Assembly (NCBI GenBank): GCA_002371375.1
Contig: DFIB01000232.1
Coordinates: 1-12,934 of the forward strand
Source: Mageeibacillus sp. UBA3708
GTDB taxonomy: Bacteria > Bacillota > Clostridia > Saccharofermentanales > Saccharofermentanaceae
Direction: 5' to 3'
Length of the DNA: 12,934 bases
Shown here one piece after another: positions 1-5,845 of the stretch (its first letter is position 1; each line of letters starts with the position of its first letter). The translations under genes were made by a program, and so were the position numbers. The notes below the pieces were generated by a model that worked only from the letters and a program-made list of their open reading frames with translations, had not been told where the DNA came from and ran no database searches.

Positions 1-378
1 AATAATCTGCAGACTTGATGATCGGTGACTTGAACGACAGATGAAGCAGCCGGGCTGAGGACGTGGTTTCCGCAAGAATTTAAGATCTTTCCGCGAAAAT
101 TGCGGAAATGTCCCTGATTATTGCGGAATCCGCAGTAATTGAGCTTTTCTTCCGCAGTTTATGCGGAAGAATTGATGCTTTCCGGCGGAAACGGTAATCT
201 CGCCGTGGCGGTCAGACTGATGCGGCTTGCGTAGATGTAAGTGAGCAGAAAATAACAAGCAGTTCATGCCTATCAGGCCACCCAAGTCGTCCAAGCCACC
301 ACCCGTGAAGCTCAATGCCCTGTCCCGGAACTGCTTTGAGCTTCTCGAGGACTGAAGCGAGCAAGTATCTGCGGGCGC
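1..378. other. Gene-poor left end containing repeat copy A
   Basis: No reading frame here has a convincing start, ribosome site or recognisable product. The plus strand is broken by stops. The longest minus-strand frame (118-315) runs on in the same frame after the stop of the ABC permease and crosses the structured repeat, so it is probably fortuitous. What the stretch does hold is the GCGGAA-rich repeat at 69-205. Positions 206-378 look like non-coding or decayed sequence, and I see no terminator with a T-run for the ABC operon that ends at 379. Confidence 0.6.
69..205 (+). repeat. Structured GCGGAA-rich repeat, copy A
   Basis: This 137-bp block matches the reverse complement of 5626-5762 at 121 of 137 positions by hand alignment, with no gaps. 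It is built from alternating TTCCGC and GCGGAA units that fold on themselves. The strongest hairpin is a 10-bp perfect stem (147-156 with 162-171) around a 5-nt loop. The palindromic TGCGGAATCCGCA and TTTCCGGCGGAAA segments are also present. Its identity is unknown: it could be a miniature inverted-repeat element, a REP-like element or a structured RNA. No terminal target duplication was recognised. The orientation given is that in which an open frame would end at the TAA at 195-197; it is a convention only. Confidence 0.85.
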
Positions 379-1188
379 TCAGCTCCCCGTAAAATCATAC
401 TTCCTGACACCCAGCATCCAGAACCTGTAGCTCAGGTAGAAGAAAACGAGGCCCAGGGCGGGCGACAGCCACGCCAGTAGCGGGACGTTATCCGGCTCGA
501 GGATAACAAGACTGGGATAGTAGGCGACAAAGGCTATCGGGATGATGAACGTGAAGATCACTTTAAAGACGCTGTTGAAGATGCTTGCGGGATATTTCGC
601 GAAGTCCTTGAACCTGAACATGATTACCATTACGTAGCCCGAGCCCTTGATCCAGAAGCAGGTTGCTGCAGCGGCATTCATGATGGCGATCATGAAGAGG
701 GATGCCGCGAGGAGGAAGACTATCAATTTCGCGATGGCGAGGAAGGTTACCGGGATGCCGATGTGGTACCAGGCGAATGCTATCGTTCCGACGCCGAATA
801 CAAGCTGGCCGAGACCTTTCACGTCGAATACCTCCGACATGAAATAGAAGAACACGTTGACCGGTCTGAAGCAGTATTTGATGAAGTCACCGCTCTGCAC
901 CATGAACCTGAGATTCCAGTTGTTGTCGAAGAAACACTGAACAGGTGTCAGGGCAACAAGTGAGAATCCGTAGAGGAACAGCATATGGTAGTAATCCCAG
1001 CCGTTAATTGTGGGGAAATTCCCGAACAGGATCATGAATGTCACGAAGCCGGCAAGATTAGTCATGATCATACCGAACGTCGAGATGATAAAGTCGGCAC
1101 GGTAGCTCATCTTAGTCTTCAGATCCTGGATGAGTATCTTGCGGTATATCGACAAATAGAACTTAAGTCCTCTCTTTTTTGAATTCAT
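379..1188 (-). CDS. ABC-2 type exporter permease (COG3694-like)
   Basis: This is a 269-residue integral membrane protein, third gene of the exporter operon. About six hydrophobic segments are visible, preceded by a basic N-terminal stretch (MNSKKRGLKFYLSIYRKILI), typical of the ABC2_membrane_6 / COG3694-COG4587 permeases that pair with a COG4586 ATPase. The start at 1188 was chosen because GGAGG lies 8 nt upstream; the frame is open further upstream but that extension overlaps the previous gene and has no ribosome site. The previous permease's stop lies 4 bp upstream, so translation is probably coupled. It is expected to form half of the transmembrane channel. The substrate is unknown; relatives are annotated only as uncharacterised or multidrug-like exporters. 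Confidence 0.85.
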   Translation of the reverse strand: MNSKKRGLKFYLSIYRKILIQDLKTKMSYRADFIISTFGMIMTNLAGFVTFMILFGNFPTINGWDYYHMLFLYGFSLVALTPVQCFFDNNWNLRFMVQSGDFIKYCFRPVNVFFYFMSEVFDVKGLGQLVFGVGTIAFAWYHIGIPVTFLAIAKLIVFLLAASLFMIAIMNAAAATCFWIKGSGYVMVIMFRFKDFAKYPASIFNSVFKVIFTFIIPIAFVAYYPSLVILEPDNVPLLAWLSPALGLVFFYLSYRFWMLGVRKYDFTGS

Positions 1189-1192
1189 AACA

Positions 1193-2002
1193 TCAGCCTC
1201 CGTTGACGGTGATCTTGCGCACCGAATGATTCCAGAAAAGGATGCCTGCACAGGACAATAAGCCTATCCAGATAAGCTGCAGTCCGAACATCGGAAGAAG
1301 CCCTTCAAGAGTATCCGTCCCGTTCTTTTGAAGAAGGATGGTAAGCGGAATATCATATACTGCCCTGAACGGCAGATAATCAACAACAGTCCTCAGCCAA
1401 TCAGGGAAAAATGCAAGCGGGATGGAGGCTCCTGACAGGAGCAGCACGATCGTCTCTTTAACGATGTTTATTCCCCATGTCGATTCTGTGTACAGGCAGA
1501 GCGTTGCGACAAGCATCTCGATATTGAAGTTGATGATCAGCGCGAAGACGGTTGCAAGGACGAACCACAGCAGATTAAGCCCCAGTTGTATCGCGCCGTT
1601 CGTTACTATCATGACTACGATGAACGTCGGAATAAATGTGAGGACGAACAGCACGACGTGGCTTCCGGAATAACTCCAGAATGTATATGTTCTGAACTTC
1701 ATCGGCTTGAGAAGGTCGAGGATGATCTTGCCGGACTGTATGGATCTGCTCATATCCCACACTACGAACATCTCCAGGAAATTGAACAGGGATGTCGCGA
1801 GGATGAGGTAGATCATCGTGTCCGTGAATGTCATTCCGTTCACGGTATCGACGCCGGATGATGCGTAGATTGCTTTCCACAGGAAGTACACGAGGACAAG
1901 GTAGATCAGGTTCGCGAAGAGCGTAACCGCCGTGCCCAGCCTGTAGTGCAATGACTCCATTATTCCGGCTCTTGTAAGTGCCAAAAGTTTGCGAGGATTC
2001 AT
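1193..2002 (-). CDS. ABC-2 type exporter permease (COG4587-like)
   Basis: This is a 269-residue membrane protein, second gene of the exporter operon. It starts MNPRKLLALTRAGIMESLHYR and then shows about six hydrophobic segments, the layout of the COG4587 family of ABC-2 permeases. Its ATG overlaps the TGA of the ATPase gene (ATGA), and GGAGAGG lies just upstream inside the end of that gene, so the start is secure and coupled translation is likely. It probably forms a heterodimeric pore with the permease encoded immediately downstream. Nothing in the sequence identifies the cargo. Confidence 0.87.
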   Translation of the reverse strand: MNPRKLLALTRAGIMESLHYRLGTAVTLFANLIYLVLVYFLWKAIYASSGVDTVNGMTFTDTMIYLILATSLFNFLEMFVVWDMSRSIQSGKIILDLLKPMKFRTYTFWSYSGSHVVLFVLTFIPTFIVVMIVTNGAIQLGLNLLWFVLATVFALIINFNIEMLVATLCLYTESTWGINIVKETIVLLLSGASIPLAFFPDWLRTVVDYLPFRAVYDIPLTILLQKNGTDTLEGLLPMFGLQLIWIGLLSCAGILFWNHSVRKITVNGG

Positions 2003-2940
2003 ACTGCCTCTCCTTCGTAGATCTTCTTGATGACCTCTTCAGTCGTTATCTCCTGAAGACGGATATCCTTTATCTTCTTCTCCTTCTGCTTTGTCATGAT
2101 GACTTCCATGATGTCAGTCTCATTCTCGTCTATGAGCATCTCCTCCCATGTATCATCTGCAAGGCGCAGCTGAAGAGTCCTGTACGACCCGAAATAATTC
2201 TTCAGATGGTCGATGTCATTGTCATAGATCTTCTGACCGTGGTCGATGATGACTATCCTTCTGCAGAGCGCATCCACGTCGCCCATGTCGTGTGTCGTCA
2301 GGATAACCGTCGTGTTCTTCTCCTTATTAAGTCCCTTGATCAGGGAGCGGATCTTGTCCTTCATTGACACATCGAGGCCGATCGTCGGCTCATCGAGGAA
2401 AACGATAGCCGGATTGTGCAGGAATGCCGCCAGAATATCACTTAATGTGCGCTGTCCGAGAGACATCTGCCGCACCGGTTTATTGATTATCGGCTCAATA
2501 TCTACCAGTGACCTGTAGAGGTCTATCATCTGCTCATAATCCTTCTGCGGAACCATATACAGATCCCTCAGGAGCTTGAAGGATTCAATAAGCGGCAATG
2601 ACCACCACAGCTGGCTTCTCTGTCCGAAAACAACCCCGATATTCTCACAGTTCTCAGTCCTGTTCCTATACGGCACCTTGCCGTTTACGAATATCTCTCC
2701 GGATGTCGGTTCAAGTACACCGGTCATCATCTTGATCGTTGTGGATTTGCCCGCACCGTTCGGACCGAGATAACCGATAATCTCTCCCTTCCCGACAGTG
2801 AGAGACACATCCTTGACTGCACTTACAGTCTTGTAATCGCGTGAGAAGAGGTCCCTGATGCTTCCCTTAAGTCCCTCATGACGGTTAAGGACCTTGAAGT
2901 CTTTACATACATTGTTCATCACAAGCGCTTCATTTCCCAT
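1999..2940 (-). CDS. ABC transporter ATP-binding protein (COG4586-like)
   Basis: This 313-residue cytoplasmic ATPase powers the exporter. Walker A is GPNGAGKST at residues 59-67, the signature is MSLGQR near 159-164, Walker B with the catalytic Glu is IVFLDEP near 179-185, and the switch His is in TTHD near 217. The Q-loop neighbourhood GVVFGQRSQLWWSLPLIES (102-120) is a strong family marker of the COG4586 group, which travels with two ABC-2 permeases exactly as here. After the signature, TLSDI replaces the more usual M-R-C/A-E residues, a mild divergence. The C-terminal 80 residues form the accessory domain seen in exporter ATPases. AAGGAGAGGG lies just upstream of the ATG. It is first in the operon, divergent from the AraC-type regulator. 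Confidence 0.93.
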   Translation of the reverse strand: MGNEALVMNNVCKDFKVLNRHEGLKGSIRDLFSRDYKTVSAVKDVSLTVGKGEIIGYLGPNGAGKSTTIKMMTGVLEPTSGEIFVNGKVPYRNRTENCENIGVVFGQRSQLWWSLPLIESFKLLRDLYMVPQKDYEQMIDLYRSLVDIEPIINKPVRQMSLGQRTLSDILAAFLHNPAIVFLDEPTIGLDVSMKDKIRSLIKGLNKEKNTTVILTTHDMGDVDALCRRIVIIDHGQKIYDNDIDHLKNYFGSYRTLQLRLADDTWEEMLIDENETDIMEVIMTKQKEKKIKDIRLQEITTEEVIKKIYEGEAV

Positions 2941-3102
2941 TTTCCCTCTCCTTTTGTGCTGTCCGCACTTGATTATTGTTGTTACTACAAGTATATTGTA
3001 GGTAGATGTGCAAGAATAGTGTGTTATTTGTAGGATTTTATAACTATTTTCTTCGGCTGTGGAATATTGTTATGATTTCGACACGGAAAGGTGATAATTG
3101 TT
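2941..3102. promoter_or_regulatory. Divergent intergenic region with repeated CTACAA/TTGTAG sites
   Basis: This region separates the ABC exporter operon (minus) from the AraC-type gene (plus). It contains a perfect inverted repeat, CTACAA-GTATA-TTGTAG, at 2985-3001, and a second TTGTAGG at 3028-3034 that lies 32 bp (about three helical turns) from the first at 2996-3002. Directly repeated half-sites on one helical face are typical of AraC-family operators, so these are candidate binding sites for the neighbouring regulator. A possible minus-strand -10 box (TATACT) sits inside the inverted repeat at 2990-2995, but no good -35 box accompanies it. The operator function is inference. Confidence 0.45.
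3066..3083 (+). promoter_or_regulatory. Possible extended -10 promoter of the AraC-type gene
   Basis: TGT followed by TATGAT at 3068-3076 fits an extended -10 element. The -35 region about 17 bp upstream is only TTTCTT. Transcription would begin near 3083, leaving a leader of about 20 nt that contains the AAAGGTGA ribosome site. The call rests on motif match alone. Confidence 0.4.
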
Positions 3103-3996
3103 ATGAACCGCAATTTAATGGGATTGATAGTAAAGCGCGATGACGGCTCCGAGATCATCAACTACGACAACCCGGCATTTCCGTCCTATATCTACGACGG
3201 ATGGGTTGCCCCGAAGGTCACGTGGGAGAGGGTTCCCCACTACCACGAGGACATCGAGATCGTCTCTGTCAAGGAGGGCAAGATGGCCTATTCGGTCAAC
3301 GGCAAGACTCTCCTGCTCAATGCAGGCGACACAATAGTCGTCAACTCCAATCAGATACACTACAGCATGTGCATCAATGATACTGTTGCCAAGTACGTCA
3401 TCTTCATTGCACACCCCAGCATCTTATCATCATCTGTTGAAGTGGAGATGCAGGCCATACGGCCGATCATTGACAACCGCGAGCTGTCATATCTGCGTTT
3501 CAGATATATAAACGAATATACCAAAGACATATATGAACTCATGATGGGAATGCCGGACATCCGGGGCGATGCTTTCGAGGTGACGAAGCGGTTCTATCAG
3601 ATCTGGGACATAATAAGGAAGCAGAGTGCGTCCCTGGGTGCCAATACGGAAGAGAATCGGTCAGATCCGAAGATGCAGTCATTCAAGGAGATGATGTACT
3701 ATCTGGCCAATTCATACAAGGACAGCGTTACGCTGGAAGATATTGCGAAGAGCGGCAATATCAGCAAGTCTTTGTGCAACAGCCTGTTCCATCAGTATGT
3801 CGGCGAGTCGCCCATCAATTATCTTATGCATCTGCGCGCCAGGAAAGTCGCGGAATACTTAAGGTCAGGCAATATGCAGCTCAAGGAGATTGCAGACATC
3901 ACCGGGTTCAACGGTGTAAGCTACATGTCGGAGACATTCAAGAGATTCTTCGGCAGTTCACCGAGAGATTACAGAAAGCAGTGGGCAGACCGGTAA
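3103..3996 (+). CDS. AraC-family transcriptional regulator
   Basis: This is a 297-residue two-domain regulator. Residues about 20-110 resemble the cupin-type AraC ligand-binding domain, with HYHEDIEIVSVKEG, then a Gly-Asp turn (NAGDTIVVNSNQIH). The last 100 residues form the double helix-turn-helix DNA-binding domain: VTLEDIAKSGNISKSLCNSL is the first, and LKEIADITGFNGVSYMSETF with FKRFFGSSPRDYRKQW the second, a classic AraC/XylS signature. The ATG at 3103 is preferred because AAAGGTGA lies 7 nt upstream; a GTG at 3091 in the same frame lies inside that ribosome site. It is divergent from the ABC exporter, which makes that operon its most likely target. The effector is unknown; family members of this layout usually sense sugars or small metabolites. 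Confidence 0.93.
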   Translation: MNRNLMGLIVKRDDGSEIINYDNPAFPSYIYDGWVAPKVTWERVPHYHEDIEIVSVKEGKMAYSVNGKTLLLNAGDTIVVNSNQIHYSMCINDTVAKYVIFIAHPSILSSSVEVEMQAIRPIIDNRELSYLRFRYINEYTKDIYELMMGMPDIRGDAFEVTKRFYQIWDIIRKQSASLGANTEENRSDPKMQSFKEMMYYLANSYKDSVTLEDIAKSGNISKSLCNSLFHQYVGESPINYLMHLRARKVAEYLRSGNMQLKEIADITGFNGVSYMSETFKRFFGSSPRDYRKQWADR

Positions 3997-4006
3997 CCTT
4001 CTTATG

Positions 4007-4831
4007 TCACATATTGACGAGGTCCGCGATCGTTGACTCGAAGTTGACACCGTACCAGGGCTCGTCCGGATCATCGAGCGTCGCCTCTATGGTGCGGACG
4101 GTATAATCAGCCGCGATCCTCATCGCTTCCTTCCAGTCCCTGCCGCGCATCATCTCACCTACGGCAGTAGCGGAGAATACATCACCGGTGCCATGGAATG
4201 ACTTGTCGATCTTCCTGTTCTGGTAGACGTAGAACTCGTCCTTGTTCTTGTCATATCCCATCACCCCGGTCTTGCCTTGCTCAAGCGATACACCGGTAAG
4301 AACAGCTATGCCGGCACCGGTGTCAGCGAGCCTCTTGAGCAGCTCCTTTATATAATGCTCACTGTAGTTCTCGCGGTAATCCATGCCCGTCAGGAAAGCA
4401 GCCTCAGTGATGTTGGGCAGGATAATATCGGCATATCTGCAGAGCTCAAGATTCGCCTTGACATACTCCATGTCAAATGCCGGATACAGCTTGCCCAGAT
4501 CAGCCATCGCAGGATCCACCACGATGAGATTATCCTTGGTCCCGAATGTCCTGAAGATATCTGTAACCTGCCTGATCTGGCCGATCGTTCCCAGGTAACC
4601 CGTATATATTGCATCGAACTTCACGCCTTCATTCTTCCACACACCTGTTATCGGTTCTATCTGGTCCGACAGATCTTTGAAAGTGTATTCGCTGAATGCA
4701 GTATGCGTTGACAGAAGCGCCGTCGGAAGGATGACCGCCTCGGAACCGAGTGCAGATATAATAGGAAGTGCCACTGTAAGTGAGCACTTCCCCATACAAG
4801 ATATATCCTGAATTGTAAGAACTCTTCTCAT
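4007..4831 (-). CDS. pdxK: Pyridoxal/pyridoxamine kinase (PfkB/ribokinase superfamily)
   Basis: This 274-residue enzyme should phosphorylate pyridoxal, pyridoxamine or pyridoxine with ATP to make the 5'-phosphate in vitamin B6 salvage. Family marks are the N-terminal VLTIQDISCMGKCSLTVALP, the substrate-side LPTALLSTHT, the TGYLG strand-turn near 77-81, PNITEA near 139-144, and the anion-hole/catalytic motif HGTGDVFSA with Asp217 as the likely base. Length and motifs fit COG2240 kinases (PdxK/PdxY) rather than the ThiD group. The ATG overlaps the TGA of the upstream ECF S-component gene (ATGA) and TGAGG lies inside that gene's end, indicating coupled translation. The gene converges on the AraC-type gene with only 10 bp between them and no visible terminator. 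The kinase call is firm; preference among B6 vitamers cannot be read. Confidence 0.92.
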   Translation of the reverse strand: MRRVLTIQDISCMGKCSLTVALPIISALGSEAVILPTALLSTHTAFSEYTFKDLSDQIEPITGVWKNEGVKFDAIYTGYLGTIGQIRQVTDIFRTFGTKDNLIVVDPAMADLGKLYPAFDMEYVKANLELCRYADIILPNITEAAFLTGMDYRENYSEHYIKELLKRLADTGAGIAVLTGVSLEQGKTGVMGYDKNKDEFYVYQNRKIDKSFHGTGDVFSATAVGEMMRGRDWKEAMRIAADYTVRTIEATLDDPDEPWYGVNFESTIADLVNM

Positions 4832-5334
4832 TTATTCTTTGCCTCAAGCAACATATTATCACGTTTCCTGAGAAAACTCACACATGATAATGCAGTTGCT
4901 ACGACAATTCCGCCCGCTCCCTGGATCGCATTGAAAAGAATTCCCGCCGATGATGCCGCTGCTCCATAAAGAAATGACTCATATACAAAGTAACCGCCGA
5001 CCATTATGATCTCTGCCAGCACGAAAGCAACAAGCCTCAGGGATACAGTGTTCTTCCTGCTGATTATCGCACCTGCAACCAGGCCCATCGTGCCCTTGAT
5101 CACTACAGTGGGGATGATGTAATGCGCATAGCCTGCCATCAGATCGCTCATTCCCGAACCGATGGCGGCGGGGATTGCCGCAAAGGGGCCAAGTATCATT
5201 GAACACACAAGAATAACGGCATCACCGAGGTTAATATATCCCTCAGTCACCGGAATCGGGATCCTAATGAAGAAAGTGGCAACAAATACAAGTGCTGCCA
5301 GAACTCCTGCCAATGATATCTTTTTTGTGTTCAT
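4828..5334 (-). CDS. ECF transporter S component, probably for vitamin B6
   Basis: This 168-residue membrane protein has five to six hydrophobic helices. It begins with the basic N-terminus and AGVLAALVFVATFF helix seen in S components, followed by GYINLGDAVILVCSMILGP and an Ala/Gly-rich stretch, matching the ECF-type riboflavin/HMP/pyridoxine group (PF07155-like). S components bind a vitamin and dock on a shared EcfA-EcfA'-EcfT energising module encoded elsewhere. The cotranscribed pyridoxal kinase points to pyridoxine or pyridoxal as substrate (PdxU2-like); hydroxymethylpyrimidine is the main alternative. The ATG has only a weak GGTGGT ribosome site. It follows a near-consensus promoter with an overlapping inverted repeat. 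Confidence 0.85.
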   Translation of the reverse strand: MNTKKISLAGVLAALVFVATFFIRIPIPVTEGYINLGDAVILVCSMILGPFAAIPAAIGSGMSDLMAGYAHYIIPTVVIKGTMGLVAGAIISRKNTVSLRLVAFVLAEIIMVGGYFVYESFLYGAAASSAGILFNAIQGAGGIVVATALSCVSFLRKRDNMLLEAKNK

Positions 5335-5364
5335 TTATACCACCACCATAATTGAGTTGCGGTG

Positions 5365-5393
5365 ATAATACCCCCTAAAACCTATGATGTCAA
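5365..5393 (-). promoter_or_regulatory. Near-consensus sigma-A promoter of the ECF-kinase operon
   Basis: On the minus strand a perfect TTGACA (-35, 5388-5393) is followed by a 17-bp spacer and TATTAT (-10, 5365-5370). Transcription should start near 5358, giving a short leader of about 24 nt before the ATG at 5334. This is the best promoter match in the window. A leader this short leaves no room for a riboswitch, so control is more likely by a protein bound at the overlapping inverted repeat. Confidence 0.8.
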
Positions 5394-5401
5394 TAGGTTT
5401 T
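5377..5401. promoter_or_regulatory. 9-bp inverted repeat over the -35 box, candidate operator
   Basis: AAAACCTAT (5377-5385) and ATAGGTTTT (5393-5401) are perfect inverted arms separated by 7 bp, and the -35 hexamer lies within the spacer and the edge of one arm. A dimeric repressor bound here would block RNA polymerase. The position next to a vitamin uptake and kinase operon suggests a vitamin-responsive repressor, but no regulator gene is adjacent and the motif was not matched to a named regulon. Confidence 0.55.
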
Positions 5402-5403
5402 GA

Positions 5404-5553
5404 TTATATTGGTGCTCCCAATTGTTCTTCGGATTCAGCTTTTATCACCTCATTGAGGATCCCTTACAACAAAAATCTAATCGCCTCATCCCGATCACCC
5501 GTTAAAACTTGTAGGACTTTCTGCTCTGATAATGTAAGATTAACTTGAGCCAT
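5404..5553 (-). pseudogene. Truncated IS256-family transposase with nonsense codon
   Basis: Reading on the minus strand from the ATG at 5551-5553 gives MAQVNLTLSEQKVLQVLTGD, then RDEAIRFLL, a TAA stop at codon 30, then GILNEVIKAESEEQLGAP before the match is lost. From family knowledge, this is the N-terminus of mutator/IS256 transposases, where the stop position is normally Gln (CAA or CAG to TAA by one change). AGGAGG lies 7 nt before the ATG. The intact protein would be about 400 residues, so roughly 90 % is absent, including the DDE catalytic core. It cannot be active. Confidence 0.8.
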
Positions 5554-5606
5554 TTTTGTGCCTCCTGTTTATTTATTTGTTGTGGTTAACAAACATTATA
5601 CAGGGT
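5404..5606 (-). mobile_element. Remnant of the left end of an IS256-family element
   Basis: The block contains the start of an IS256-type transposase with its AGGAGG ribosome site (5561-5566). Upstream of it, read on the minus strand, GACCCTGTATAATG (5594-5607) resembles the GTATAAT-bearing terminal inverted repeat of IS256-family elements. Everything past about codon 46 of the transposase, together with the right end, is missing. The outer boundary near 5606 is an estimate, and no target-site duplication can be identified because the other end is gone. Confidence 0.65.
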
Positions 5607-5625
5607 CAGAAGGAAGTTTAAGTAT

Positions 5626-5762
5626 CGGTGAGATTACCGTTTCCGCCGGAAAACAGCTTTTCTTCCGCAAAATCTGCGGAAGAAAAGCTCAGTTCCTGCG
5701 GATTCCGCAATAATCAGGGATCTTTCCGCAATTTCCGCGGAAAAATCATAGAATCTTGCGGA
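5626..5762 (-). repeat. Structured GCGGAA-rich repeat, copy B
   Basis: This is the partner of 69-205, of identical length, in opposite orientation, and about 88 % identical. Its central hairpin is a perfect 15-bp stem (5655-5669 with 5675-5689) around the 5-nt loop AAATC. Flanking it are TTTCCGC/GCGGAAA and TGCGGA/TCCGCA pairs. It lies 20 bp from the estimated end of the IS256 remnant and downstream of the lipid operon. After the big stem the minus strand reads only GTTTTCC, so it is a poor intrinsic terminator, though it could block 3' exonucleases. Confidence 0.85.
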
Positions 5763-5845
5763 TCCGGGATACAGGTCGATCAGGTCGTTGCAGATGAGGA
5801 GGTCGATACAAATCATTCCGTGATAGTTCGATCCCACAGATTCCG
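5763..5845. other. Short spacer between lipid operon and repeat copy B
   Basis: This stretch of 83 bp holds no recognisable gene or terminator. A minus-strand frame that begins with ATG at 5816 runs through it into the repeat and stops at 5634 (60 codons). It lacks a clear ribosome site, and its repeat portion behaves as non-coding sequence when compared with copy A. Confidence 0.5.

Noticed and set aside
118..315. 65-codon minus-strand frame read as a small gene
   Set aside because: It continues in the frame of the upstream permease after its stop, lacks a ribosome site, and half of it is the non-coding repeat.
5335..5364. Riboswitch ahead of the ECF-kinase operon
   Set aside because: The predicted leader is only about 24 nt, too short for a TPP or other aptamer.
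5655..5689. Intrinsic terminator for the lipid operon
   Set aside because: The stem is strong but only GTTTTCC follows on the minus strand and CAGTTCC on the plus strand, without a proper U-run.
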